NCBI GenBank assembly: GCA_001839685.1
Contig: MLAK01000548.1
Location: 1 to 64,000 of the forward strand
Length of the DNA: 64,000 nt
From: Tritrichomonas foetus
Lineage: Eukaryota > Parabasalia > Tritrichomonadida > Tritrichomonadidae
Direction of reading: 5' to 3'
The stretch's first letter is position 1; every line of letters begins with the position of its first letter. Shown here piece after piece: positions 47,696 to 57,061 of the stretch. Below the pieces are notes generated by a model that was not told the origin of the DNA, ran no database searches, and saw nothing but the letters and a program-made list of their open reading frames with translations. The translations under genes and the position numbers were made by a program.

Positions 47696-50600
47696 TTACC
47701 ACGTCATTGGAGTACCAAGAATAGAAACCTCCGGTGGTGGAAGGATCTTTCTAGATTCAAGTGGGTGAGACATTGGCGCAACAACAACTTCTGATGATGG
47801 TGCTGCTTGTACAAATGGTGCAGCTGCTCCATAAAATGAATCCACATCTATTCCCTGTGATTGTGGGAATTGCAATTGTGGTGGATCTGCTTTAGCTACA
47901 TGCTTGGAGAACATCGTAACATCATCAACATCGACATCTGTAAGTGGAGTAGCAGATACTTTGTTTGGTTGATCAATTTGGTGTATTTCTGGTAGAGATG
48001 AAACTTCATTTCCGCAAAGCTTGAATTGGCGTGGAGCTGGTTGTGGAGCTTCTGGGCTTCCAGTAAGTTCTGGAAGATTGAGTTCTCCAGCGCAGCTTGC
48101 GATGAAGTTAGGCCTTGGACGTGGCTGTAACCTACGCATAGCTGGTTGTGGTTGTGGTATTTCAACAACAGGTTCAGGCTTTGATGGTTCAACAACATGG
48201 TCTAATGGTGGTGGAGGTGGTGGAGTCTGTTCAACAACTGGTGGTGTAATAGTAATAGTTGTTGATGATGTTGTAGTAATTGTTGTTGTCATTTCTACAG
48301 TTTGAATGTTCATTGGTGATGGTGGAGCATTTATTACTGGAGGTGGTGCTTCTATTGTTGGTAACATTGGTTCTTGTTCGAGTGGTGGTGGTGGCGGCGG
48401 TGCAATATCATCAATTTGTGGTTGTGTAATTTCTATAACAATATCTGTTGGTTGTGAAAGTGGAGTTAAAGCGACTGGTTCTGGAACGGACTCTGGCATG
48501 AGTGGTTCGAGTGGGGCAAGTTGTTGTTGTGGTTCAATTGGCGGTTCTGGAGGTTGTGGTTCAAGTGGAGTGAATGGTGTTAATTCTTCTTCTTGGTTGT
48601 TGAATTCGAAGTTTGATTGTGGCACCATGTTTCCAAAAGACGTGTTGAACATAGCTGCATTGACATCTTCTGGTGGTGGTGGTGACATGAAGTTGTTTTC
48701 TGGTTGATCGAATGATTGAAGTGGTTGGAAACCATCCATTGGAACTTGTACAAAGTTGGGATCTGGCACAAAGTTTGGATCTGGAATAAAGTTGGGATCT
48801 GGGATGAAATTAGGATCTGGAACGAAGTTTGGATCTGGAATAAAGTTGGGATCTGGAACGAAATCATCATTTTGTTCAGAACCAAATCCATGTTCACTGA
48901 ATGGTTGAAGTCCATTAGTATCTTGTCCTGGTAATGGTTGTTGCGGGATTTGGCCTAAACCTGGTTTAGTGAAAACTGGTTGTGGTTCGAAGAAACAGCG
49001 TGGAAGAGTGTATTCAGGTGGATGACGATAACGAGGAATCTTAGTTGGTTCAACAATAAGTTTAATGTGAAGATCAGCGAGATTTCTGATGGGCACTTGT
49101 GCCTTGACACGAAGAGCTGTCATTGTGTGAAGACGAGCTTTCTTCTGTGTTTGACCGAGGTTGAATTTGTCAGTATCAACTAAGCCATAATACATGAATG
49201 GAACTTTTTGGTTGAATGAGTTATATCTTGCTGGATCAAATTTTTCACCGGTTTCGAATTTGCAAAGATAAAAGGCACGACCCATTACTGGGAATGGGAG
49301 GAGTTTATCCCAAATTGATCTTCTGAAGTTTTCAAAACTGAGTCTTTCTTGGAGCATTTCAAGATTAGGGCCAAAGATACGTACAAGATCGTTGTATGGG
49401 CGAGCAAGAGCTTGAAGTGGAAGTGCCATGATGTCAGTGTAAAACTCGAAGAAGCGGACTTCATCGCTGATGGCAGAGTTATCGATTGAAAATTCGACAA
49501 GTCCAGAATTGCTTCTAAGATATTCAAGAATAACAGAATTTTCAAGATCTGAATGAAATTGGTTATCGAGGTGTAGCATGTGGATTTGACCAAGTGTATT
49601 GATAAGATCGATGAGTTGCTTGATTGAACCACCAAAGTTGTTTTCTTCAGATCCACCAATAGAAAGACCCCAAAGCTTGTTTGCACCGATGATGGAGAAG
49701 AGTGCACGAAGTTCATCAAATTGAGAGACATTAAAAACGTTATCAATCGAAAAGAAGAGAATCTTATTGTTATCGAAAAAGTAATGAGCAAAATTGTCAA
49801 TAGTTTGGCTATTCAATGGGTTGCCACCCCAGTTAAGCTCCCTGATGCATTTGATTGGTGGAAGGTTTGGTAATGAGTCGTAAAATGTGACCCAATCTTC
49901 AGTGGACATATTGATGTCGAAAAGGTTAAGAGCAAGTGGCATCTTAATAGTCATATTAGAGATGATTGTAAGGAGAGCTTGGAGCGAAGCAGCTGTGAAA
50001 GAAGACTTGCTGAAATCGATAAGATGGGTATAAACTGGATAGCGGAAGTTTTCTGGGAATGGATCGTTTTGATCTTGCTTGATGAAAACCATTTCGGAAA
50101 GGTAAGAGCAGTTTGAATAGAAGTCTGTTCCAATTTTGATTGGCGACAACCAATTTGAAACGGAAAGGCGCTGGATGAAACGACAATGCTTGAGGACTTT
50201 CACAAGCGTTTCAGTGACTTGTGCGCCTGTAATTTCTGGGGCTTCAATTCCATCAATTTCAAGCATTTCAAGTGTCTTGAATGACCTTGAAGTGCAGATC
50301 AGCTTGAATACATTTTCCCATGAGGCAGGCGTGAAAGTGAAAGTATCAAATGTGAGCCTTTGAATTTCGCCATTATATTCAGAATATTGGTCGAAAAGAG
50401 CATTAATGGTTTTGTCCGAAAAGATACAGTTAACGAAACCGATAGAAAGACACTTTCTAGCAAATGTTTTCTTCATCCTGAGCTGCTCGGGAACGAGGTT
50501 GGTGTATCCCTCGAAGATGACAGTATCGACTGAAGTTTGCTTGAGGATGAAATGGACAAGCCTGCATACACTATAAGGGGCGAAGTTCTTGAAATGGACT

Positions 50601-51235
50601 CTCTTCATACGTCCTAAAAGGGAAATCGGGAATGTAATGGATTTCAGTTTCTGTGAAGGTACAAAGTATGATTCGAATAAAAGTGACTGGTTGTGGTTCG
50701 GATCACATTTGCCGAACATTTTAGCAATATTTTCGTCGATGGTATCTTTGTTAATTATGCAATTAGTGATGTATCGAAGTGAACCAAAATTGAAGCCTCC
50801 ACCATCCAAAGGTGCTGGAATTGGGTCTGATGGAAAGCCAATAAATTTAATGGGGTTGAAATCTTGAATTCCTGAGAAAAGAAGTTTTCTGACAGCAAGA
50901 ATGACAGAAATGCACTCGTCAATATGTGTGCACTCAAAGAAAACTTCTTTCTGCTTTGGATCACGTGTCAGAAGCGTCCTTCTCTTTGCGTTATTGTATT
51001 GGATAGCGAGTATCGAATAAATAGGAACGAATTGAGATTCTTTGAATGCTTTTGAGAGCTTAATAGGTCTGAAGAAATAGACACCGCAGTAGTTGACAAT
51101 TAAATGACATGTTTTTGTAATACCGCCACCTTTTCGATCTGGCATGATACCAGAGTCAGCGTATAAAGGGGGAAGAAGGTCACGTCCAACGTTCGGGAAT
51201 TGCTTAATCACGGAATCTTTCACGTAGAAACTCAT
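47696..51235 (-). CDS. CARMIL-like PH/LRR/Pro-rich protein
   Basis: A 1179-residue protein in three parts. Residues about 1-120 fit a PH-like fold (GGGITKTCHLIVNYCGVYFF, then RRTLLTRDPKQKEVFFECTH). Residues about 180-640 are irregular leucine-rich repeats of the CARMIL type (TFPISLLGRMKRVHFKNFAP, IKCIRELNWGGNPLNSQTID, ANKLWGLSIGGSEENNFGGS, GQIHMLHLDNQFHSDLENSV). The C-terminal 400 residues are Pro/Gln/Glu-rich with poly-Pro segments (APPPPPPLE, TPPPPPPLD) and a tandem PDPNF repeat. CARMIL proteins regulate capping protein and link membranes to actin assembly, and poly-Pro tracts bind profilin or SH3 domains. A clear CPI capping-protein motif was not identified. Profilin is encoded 8 kb away. 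Confidence 0.75.
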   Translation of the reverse strand: MSFYVKDSVIKQFPNVGRDLLPPLYADSGIMPDRKGGGITKTCHLIVNYCGVYFFRPIKLSKAFKESQFVPIYSILAIQYNNAKRRTLLTRDPKQKEVFFECTHIDECISVILAVRKLLFSGIQDFNPIKFIGFPSDPIPAPLDGGGFNFGSLRYITNCIINKDTIDENIAKMFGKCDPNHNQSLLFESYFVPSQKLKSITFPISLLGRMKRVHFKNFAPYSVCRLVHFILKQTSVDTVIFEGYTNLVPEQLRMKKTFARKCLSIGFVNCIFSDKTINALFDQYSEYNGEIQRLTFDTFTFTPASWENVFKLICTSRSFKTLEMLEIDGIEAPEITGAQVTETLVKVLKHCRFIQRLSVSNWLSPIKIGTDFYSNCSYLSEMVFIKQDQNDPFPENFRYPVYTHLIDFSKSSFTAASLQALLTIISNMTIKMPLALNLFDINMSTEDWVTFYDSLPNLPPIKCIRELNWGGNPLNSQTIDNFAHYFFDNNKILFFSIDNVFNVSQFDELRALFSIIGANKLWGLSIGGSEENNFGGSIKQLIDLINTLGQIHMLHLDNQFHSDLENSVILEYLRSNSGLVEFSIDNSAISDEVRFFEFYTDIMALPLQALARPYNDLVRIFGPNLEMLQERLSFENFRRSIWDKLLPFPVMGRAFYLCKFETGEKFDPARYNSFNQKVPFMYYGLVDTDKFNLGQTQKKARLHTMTALRVKAQVPIRNLADLHIKLIVEPTKIPRYRHPPEYTLPRCFFEPQPVFTKPGLGQIPQQPLPGQDTNGLQPFSEHGFGSEQNDDFVPDPNFIPDPNFVPDPNFIPDPNFIPDPNFVPDPNFVQVPMDGFQPLQSFDQPENNFMSPPPPEDVNAAMFNTSFGNMVPQSNFEFNNQEEELTPFTPLEPQPPEPPIEPQQQLAPLEPLMPESVPEPVALTPLSQPTDIVIEITQPQIDDIAPPPPPPLEQEPMLPTIEAPPPVINAPPSPMNIQTVEMTTTITTTSSTTITITPPVVEQTPPPPPPLDHVVEPSKPEPVVEIPQPQPAMRRLQPRPRPNFIASCAGELNLPELTGSPEAPQPAPRQFKLCGNEVSSLPEIHQIDQPNKVSATPLTDVDVDDVTMFSKHVAKADPPQLQFPQSQGIDVDSFYGAAAPFVQAAPSSEVVVAPMSHPLESRKILPPPEVSILGTPMTW
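48753..48860 (-). repeat. 18-bp tandem coding repeat (PDPNF[VI])
   Basis: Six in-frame 18-nt units within the CARMIL-like gene, each encoding (I/V)PDPNF. Nucleotide variation is mostly synonymous or swaps Ile and Val, suggesting recent slippage with protein-level constraint. Confidence 0.9.
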
Positions 51236-51477
51236 GATAGATGAATTGAAATTCCACTTTTTGTGAATGTGATTGAAATCTCAGAACAATAGAAAAGGAA
51301 GAAACATTTTTCAAATCTCAGAATGAAAAGAAAGAGAAAGAGAAATTGAATTAAAAGTGTTATTGTTGTTAGAAATAATTGAGTGAGATTCACAGGCTGA
51401 TAGAAAAAAATGAGCTACATATGAAAATGTAATCAAAATTTGTCATACGTTTATAAAAAGTGAAATTTTTAGAATTC

Positions 51478-51672
51478 TTATTTCACGATATATTGAAAAA
51501 AAGAAAGAAAAAACTTTACAAATAAAATTGAAGCCAATGCAAAAGTACACAACCTGGAAATACGTTTATTTTCATTAAATAAACTGAACTTTTTCGAATC
51601 TTGGAAACAACTTCCCGACTCTCTGATGCTTAATTTACAGCAACAAATTTTTGCTGAATAGATATCAACCAA
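51478..51672 (-). pseudogene. BspA-like leucine-rich repeat relic
   Basis: The minus-strand frame contains SIRESGSCFQDSKKFSLFNE followed by NKRISRLCTFALASI. This fits the TpLRR pattern of trichomonad BspA-like surface proteins (IGxxCFxxCxxLxxFxFENxSxISRLCxxAFxxxxI). Only about one and a half repeats remain, without signal peptide or anchor. A second piece with RLCTFANAFT lies near 52423 on the opposite strand, so this is a decayed or shuffled gene. Confidence 0.4.
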
Positions 51673-52422
51673 TAAAAAATGCCAAAATTCGCTTGGTTAC
51701 AATTATCGAAATTACACATTATTTCTAAAATCTCAAGGCAGATGAAAGATTTTGCCCTTTCCACTAGATCAAAGAGTTACTCAACTATTTCTCTATATTA
51801 TCCCTACTATGTGGACAATTTTATCGAATTTATCTTGCAATACACTAATTTTATTGAATTTTAATTTTCCGAAAGATTGATGCTTAGATTTTTTTTCAAA
51901 CTTTGCCAACATACACAATTTCGTCAGAATGTATTAGCATCGATTTATAAAGCATTTTCGTCTTTTGGTTGTCGAGAATTACGTTCTCAAAAAAAATTCG
52001 ATATTTGATTAAAGTCTAATGAACAAATTGTATTCAACTCACATAAAATCATGAACATTCTTATTAATAAAGAAGGAAATTGAATTTAATTCTGAAATTA
52101 TTTGTGAATCTTATTTTTTGGGCATAATTTTTTTTTCTTTCTTAAAATCCTTTTGAAGGAGCTTATCCATGCTAATACTCTCAAAAATCAAGGATATGTC
52201 GCATATGTGTGGGAAAAAAGTAGATTTTCATTTTCAATAGAATAGACGATTATAATGTATTCAAAACCAAAAGTATTTCTAAAAAAATTGCTTTTTTAAT
52301 TAAATCGAAGAATATCTCAAAAATAAAAAGACAAAATCTCTTAATATTTTGGATATATTATTTTTTAATTATACTAATTATATAGAGAAAATATAAATAA
52401 AATCATAAGCGTAGAAGCATAG

Positions 52423-52497
52423 GTTGTGTACTTTTGCCAATGCATTTACGTTTATCGCGAATTTCTCAATTGTTTTAACATTTCCAAAACCATAAAT
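52423..52497 (+). pseudogene. Second BspA-like relic
   Basis: The plus-strand frame HRLCTFANAFTFIANFSIV, flanked by in-frame stops, matches the RLCTFALAS segment of the relic at 51478 in protein and DNA (shared block AGGTTGTGTACTTTTGC) but in inverse orientation. Too short for a firm family call. Confidence 0.3.
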
Positions 52498-53454
52498 CGT
52501 TTTCTCATAAAAGAGGAAGAAATCAATTTAATATTGATTTTCGAAAATACCTTTTCTTTTTTTTCAATTCAATTTTATTGAAAGCGTGAAGATTTCAATG
52601 CGAAAAATTGTGAAAAAGAGGAATTTTTTGCATCGGAAATAATCATCTTCGATAATATTGATGCAAATTTAGAGATATTCTCCAACTTTACAAGATATGA
52701 TGTGTCACTTAACAGTATGAAATCATTCAGTGAGTAGACATACTTATTCTACACAATTTAATTCTATGAACATTGAAAATTATTTCTGTGTTATCTTAGA
52801 AATTATGAATTGAATTTCGCCTTTTCACAATAGAAAATTAATTTGTCGATCAAGATTCATCCTCTATACATTAGCTTTAATCAAATCCATTTTTCTTATT
52901 CCCCAAGTCTAGCTTGTGAGATATTTTGTTGATAGAATTCTCAACGCGCTTTTATGATGTTGATGAGAGTTAAATAATTGTTTTCGAAAAATACACTCGA
53001 GATAATCTTTAAGTTAGTGTCATATATTTATCTTCTCTTTATTCTGTTTTATGTCGAATATTAATCGGTGAATATGCGAAAAATAATTATTACATTCATT
53101 TCAAAATTTCTTTATTTTTTAGAAAAGATAACTATAACTCAATTGTCATTTGATAACTTCTTTATAATCAGTATACGCAGCCGTTTTCTTGCGTGGCATG
53201 CCATAAATATATTATGAGAAAATATTGAAGTGAACATCAGCACAATTTCATTGGTAATAACCGATTAATTAAAATTAGTTTTCATTATACTTCTGTATCA
53301 CGAATATAAGTTAAGCCAGTCACTTGAATTAATAACCAAGATTGAGTTGTAATGCAGAGATATAATTTTCATTCATAAAACATCATATTTATAACTACTA
53401 AGAGTTATTATTTCATATCGAAGTTAGAAATTAATTTTCCTATATGTTTAGTAA

Positions 53455-53710
53455 TTGTGAAGTCAAAGGTCAAATAAAGGTCAAAAGTTGAAAAAAATCT
53501 AATGGGTTAATGTGACTGGATATTTGCTGGTTCTTTGGGTCACTTCGACTAGGAGGAGGTGCTGGCGAGTGAACACAGCTCCAGTTCACTGCGATGCCTC
53601 CGCTGTGTTTACTCACCAACGCATTTTCCAATGTCAAAATGAGTCGAAGGGCCCGCAAAGTTCACATAGCATTTACCCATTTTAAGGTCAAAAAACAAAA
53701 CACATCACAA
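53455..53710 (+). mobile_element. Foldback (MITE-like) element, complete copy
   Basis: 256 bp bounded by TTGTGA and TCACAA. Both ends carry GGTCAAA-type heptamers (GGTCAAATAAAGGTCAAAAG on the left, AAGGTCAAAA on the right), and long imperfect arms pair: AATGGGTTAATGTGA...GGGTCACTTCGACT on the left against AGTCGAAGGGCCC...CATTTACCCATT on the right. An inner inverted repeat contains GAGTGAACACAG and CTGTGTTTACTC. It has no coding capacity of its own. Related copies are at 54625, 55529, 47288 and 19898. Confidence 0.75.
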
Positions 53711-54016
53711 AAAAAATCCTTCATCATAATCATTGTAATAAAAAAGTCAATTAATTGGGTTTTGATGGTTCATTTTTCTTCCATTTCTGCTTGTTGATGA
53801 ATTCATCAATGAAGTCTTCAATTTGAATTCGGACAATTGAATAATAACTAATTATGCCAAAAGTGAATTCAGATTACATCGTCTAAAACTTCAGAATTCT
53901 ATTTTTCCGCGTTCACAAAAAATTCATGATTATTTCTTTTCAATGAAAAACGAATTGGCATTTTTTAATTTATTTAAATGAATGCACTTCGCCTCAATTA
54001 ATCAATTCGAAACATC

Positions 54017-54391
54017 ATGGCTCTTTCATTAAAACAACAAGAAACAGTTCCAAACTTAACACGCCATCTTAACAGACTCATTTACCGTCTCGAAAACAGG
54101 GAAGAGGATCTTGAACGACAAACTGCTAATGAGCGCCTCAAAATCGGCGAGCGTCTCAAAGATTACGATTACGAAAAATCAGAAGCATGGAGAGCTATCA
54201 AATCTCTTGGCTGGGACAGTTTAAATCAGAAGGAATTGCTGAGCGTTGCATATGTGATCAGCAACAAATGCGGTGCTGTTATTGATAGAGAGGCAAAGCG
54301 AAGAAAAGCAATTTTAGTGAAATGGTTTGATGAAAATTTGGAAGCAATTCAGCCATATTTCAAAAGTATCAAGCTCGAGTATGGTTCTTGA
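54017..54391 (+). CDS. Small charged helical protein, unknown
   Basis: I do not recognise this 124-residue protein. It is rich in Arg, Lys and Glu and almost entirely helical: LTRHLNRLIYRLENREEDLE, then ERLKIGERLKDYDYEKSEAW, a short linker around LGWDSLNQKELLS, and a final basic helix DREAKRRKAILVKWFDENLE. There is no signal or membrane segment. Clean codon use and a clear ATG support a real gene. A DNA- or RNA-binding role is possible from the basic helix but is not shown. Confidence 0.7.
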   Translation: MALSLKQQETVPNLTRHLNRLIYRLENREEDLERQTANERLKIGERLKDYDYEKSEAWRAIKSLGWDSLNQKELLSVAYVISNKCGAVIDREAKRRKAILVKWFDENLEAIQPYFKSIKLEYGS

Positions 54392-55039
54392 TTTAGACGT
54401 TTTTTATTTATTTATATTGTGTATTTTTGGGAAACTAATTTATTTTTTTAAACTAATATTTCTATTTCATTATATTTATTATATTCCAACCAAATATTGA
54501 TGGTATTTGGTTTTTCGATATCTATAATATTGTTCAGTTTCAAAGGAATTCATATACTCGCATAAATCATGCATGGTACGAAAAATGGGATTTAGTTATT
54601 CATTTTCTCATAAATGCTGTAATGGTGAAATGAAAGGTCAAAGAAAGGTCAAAAGTGAACAATTGGGTAAATATAACGGCTAAATTATTTTTATCATTTC
54701 GACTTGGTGGAGACAAGCCGAATGAATATAGATGATGGTTCATAGTGAGCTCGAGTTGTGTTCACGCACTAGAGCCTCTTCCAATGATTCAATGAGTTCG
54801 AAGGGACCTGCAATGTCACATCACATTTGCCCATTTTTATTATCCAAAAAAAAATTTCTGTCATTTCACTATCACAAACAAATATTTCAGGGATTTGATT
54901 TTTCGATATCTACGATTTTCATCATTAAAGCCATACTTTCACCTGAAACATGAAGTGTAGGGACAGTTTTTGAGATCGAAAAAGTGTTTTCAATGGTGAA
55001 TTTGGCATCGAATTGTTAAACGTATTCCATAGAAAATCA
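54392..55039. other. Spacer holding a foldback element
   Basis: 648 nt, of which 54625-54869 is a copy of the foldback element. The phrase 'ATTTGATTTTTCGATATCTA' style block occurs twice (near 54507-54530 and 54893-54913) flanking the element, so the insertion may have duplicated or captured local sequence. Confidence 0.5.
54625..54869 (+). mobile_element. Foldback (MITE-like) element, complete copy
   Basis: 245 bp bounded by GTGAAATGA and TCATTTCAC, a perfect 9-bp inverted repeat. The left arm has paired GGTCAAA heptamers (AAAGGTCAAAGAAAGGTCAA), then AATTGGGTAAAT and CATTTCGACTTGG; the right arm has GTTCGAAGGGACC, CACATTTGCCCATT. The arms are imperfect inverted copies of each other, and the centre carries GTTCAC/GAGC blocks as in the copy at 53455. 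No open frame of interest. Confidence 0.75.
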
Positions 55040-55312
55040 ATGACAACAGAACTTGATGATAGAATACAAACCCACCTTCAGGTTCTAGAGAATCTTGACG
55101 AACATTATAGGACGACAACAATGTCGCTATCGAACCAAGTTGAAGAACTCGAACAATTGCTTTCAGACCTTTATCAAAATACAAATGACGTAGTTACCCC
55201 TACAAAGATTCATAAAACGCCTTCAAAAACTACATATAAAAAGTCAAAACTATCTCCAGGCAAGTATACTAAACCTAGATCAGGAATTGTGAAAATCAAA
55301 CCAAAAATGTAA
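55040..55312 (+). CDS. Small coiled-coil/basic protein, unknown
   Basis: A 90-residue protein of unknown family. The N-terminal half is a coiled coil (LDDRIQTHLQVLENLDEHYR, LSNQVEELEQLLSDLY); the C-terminal half is Lys/Thr/Pro/Ser-rich and basic (TPTKIHKTPSKTTYKKSKLS). The first in-frame ATG is at 55040; an earlier TTG extends the frame by nine codons. A nuclear or chromatin-associated role would fit the composition but is speculation. Confidence 0.6.
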   Translation: MTTELDDRIQTHLQVLENLDEHYRTTTMSLSNQVEELEQLLSDLYQNTNDVVTPTKIHKTPSKTTYKKSKLSPGKYTKPRSGIVKIKPKM

Positions 55313-55837
55313 CAAATTGTGCGAAATTTGTGTAAATTATTTGTGATCATAAATAGTTCGGATATTTCATGGAAAAAATAAAAATAAAAGCAAAAACAAT
55401 ATTTTATGGAATATTTTCGATCGATTTTTTGCTTTTTAATATTTTTATTATCAAAAAAATCGTTAAGTTATACTAGAGATTTTTCGCCTATTACTCATAG
55501 GCTATGAGATTTGCTATGAGAATATAAAAAAGTTAAATATGAAGTGATATTTTGGGAGTCTTTCGACTCATTTGGCCATTGGATGAGGCTTTGGCGAGTG
55601 AACACAGCTCTTCCAAATCGAAATGACCCAAAAAACCAGCAAATATCTCTTCACATTTGCACATTAATACATTTGACCTTCATTTGACCTTTCATTTCAC
55701 TTATCACTAATCTCAAGAGAATTTGAATTCCCTTAATTTTGGCTTTATCATGACGATGAGAATTCTAGAAATCAATATTTCCATTTTTGATGATGTTTTT
55801 ATTGATGATAAAAATGATCAGAAAAATTAAAAAAAAG
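55313..55837. other. Convergent spacer with element copy
   Basis: 525 nt between convergent genes; 55529-55700 is a partly decayed foldback element in reverse orientation. The remainder is AT-rich. Confidence 0.5.
55529..55700 (-). mobile_element. Foldback element, reverse copy
   Basis: Read on the minus strand it starts GTGAAATGAAAGGTCAAATG, has a second GGTCAAATG, then GATATTTGCTGG, GGGTCATTTCGATTTGG, the inner block CTGTGTTCACTCGCC, and ends with ATGAGTCGAAAGA. The order matches the copy at 53455. The distal arm is shortened. Confidence 0.7.
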
Positions 55838-56182
55838 TTAGGCAAAATCTTTTAGTTTCTGATATATCTGTGTATTGTTAGCTCCGGTTACTGATCCAAG
55901 CTCATTCAGTTGTTTATCGTCGCCAACTTTGAAAAACTTGCAATGCGGAATTGAACTAATTGAGAAGGCAGCTGCAAGGTCCTTCGCTTCATCGACATCT
56001 GATTTCAAAAACAAAACATTTGGATATTCATTTGCAATTTTTGGTAAACTTTGAGCTAATTTTCGACATGATGGGCACCACGATGCATGAAAATCAACAA
56101 CAACTAAACCGCCGGCGGAAATAACTTGTTGTGTTAGAGCTTCCTTGTCTCCTTTAAAAACGAGAATATTTGATGCAGACAT
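55838..56182 (-). CDS. Thioredoxin with WCPSC active site
   Basis: A 114-residue single-domain thioredoxin. The beta strand VVVDFHASW leads to the active site WCPSC (Cys36, Cys39); the cis-proline lies in SIPH (Pro79). The length and fold are those of cytosolic thioredoxins, but the usual CGPC is CPSC, and the final glycine pair of the fold reads GSVTGAN. A Pro at the first X position changes the redox potential relative to CGPC; the direction here is not known. It should reduce protein disulfides using thioredoxin reductase, part of the main peroxide defence in trichomonads. There is no signal peptide. Confidence 0.93.
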   Translation of the reverse strand: MSASNILVFKGDKEALTQQVISAGGLVVVDFHASWCPSCRKLAQSLPKIANEYPNVLFLKSDVDEAKDLAAAFSISSIPHCKFFKVGDDKQLNELGSVTGANNTQIYQKLKDFA

Positions 56183-56365
56183 GAATTTCTCGGAAAAAGA
56201 AAATCAGTGCTGTTTTCGAGAATGGTGAAGTAAAGGTCAAATAATTGTAAAACAAAGGTCAAATAATTATGTGAATATGATTTTTTTGTGAATATATTTG
56301 CGGTTTATTGTGTAAACCATTTAAATCTCAGTTAATAGATTTTAAAATCCAAATTTTCATTTTCG
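56183..56365. promoter_or_regulatory. Divergent promoter with GGTCAAA pair
   Basis: 183 nt shared by the thioredoxin and bromodomain genes. It holds GTGAAGTAAAGGTCAAATAA and a second AAAGGTCAAATAATT (56225-56270), the same paired heptamers found at foldback element ends. TCATTT at 56357-56362 is an initiator-like element 3 nt before the bromodomain ATG. Confidence 0.45.
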
Positions 56366-57061
56366 ATGTCGAAAATATCAAAACGAATCCGAGTTATTTG
56401 CATCGATATCATGGACAAACTCATGAAACTCCCCTGCGCAAAGGTATTTCTCGATCCAGTCGATCCAGTCAAAGATAACGTTCCTACATATCTTCAAGTT
56501 ATTAAACATCCGATTCACCTTCGTCTTATTAACAAAAGACTCCTGAATAATGAATATTCTGGAATCTCGCATTGGGATAAGGACATGAACCTTGTTTGGA
56601 ATAATGCAGAAAAGTTTTATCAGAAAACAAGCTATATCGGAATTCTCGCAAACGAACTTCACAAGCATTATGACAAAGAATACCAAAGAATCAAACTCCA
56701 GCGGCTAGCGAAATGGTCTCGCGCTGTTTTCGGCTTTAAATCGCAGCTCGAAAAATTATTCGATACAATCCCCCCAGTTGTCGGCGCTCTCGCTCAATTT
56801 CCCGAAAAAAGTAGCACTGAAAAGCTGAAGCCATTCAGCGAAGAAGAATTAAACATATTTATTCGAATGTCGCTCTATCTTCGAAATTCGCATGATTCGA
56901 AGAAAATGGCCCAAATAGTGCAGCACTTTCAACCTGACATCGTTTTTAGCTCCCTAGATAATGAAATAGATGTCAACGACTTAGAAATAACTACTTTGTA
57001 TGCTCTTCGAGATTATGTAACATATCGGCTGGCTGAAATGAATCTTGTTTATCCTAAATAA
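56366..57061 (+). CDS. Bromodomain protein
   Basis: A 231-residue protein with one bromodomain at about residues 10-110: IDIMDKLMKLPCAKVFLDPV, the ZA loop VPTYLQVIKHPIHLRLINKR (family P.Y...I..P.DL..I..+L), SGISHWDKDMNLVWNNAEKF with the acetyl-lysine-binding Asn of WNNAE, and a final helix LANELHKHYDKEYQRI. The region after residue 150 is helical, with DSKKMAQIVQHFQPDI and DVNDLEITTLYALRDYVTYR, which resembles the NET/ET domain pattern but is not certain. It should read acetylated histones. Trichomonads have several small bromodomain proteins of this kind. Confidence 0.9.
   Translation: MSKISKRIRVICIDIMDKLMKLPCAKVFLDPVDPVKDNVPTYLQVIKHPIHLRLINKRLLNNEYSGISHWDKDMNLVWNNAEKFYQKTSYIGILANELHKHYDKEYQRIKLQRLAKWSRAVFGFKSQLEKLFDTIPPVVGALAQFPEKSSTEKLKPFSEEELNIFIRMSLYLRNSHDSKKMAQIVQHFQPDIVFSSLDNEIDVNDLEITTLYALRDYVTYRLAEMNLVYPK

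Larger units (their letters stand above)
51236..54016. other. 2.8 kb gene-poor block
   Basis: The longest stretch without an intact gene. It contains BspA-like relics (51478-51672 minus and near 52423-52497 plus) and one complete foldback element (53455-53710). No other RNA, repeat or open frame with coding character is visible. Confidence 0.55.

Noticed and set aside
48021..48707. Two Gly/Ser/Val-rich plus-strand open frames
   Set aside because: They are antisense to the Pro-rich tail of the CARMIL-like gene.
53470..53797. Short open frames on both strands near 53.6 kb
   Set aside because: They lie within the foldback element and are not shared with its other copies.
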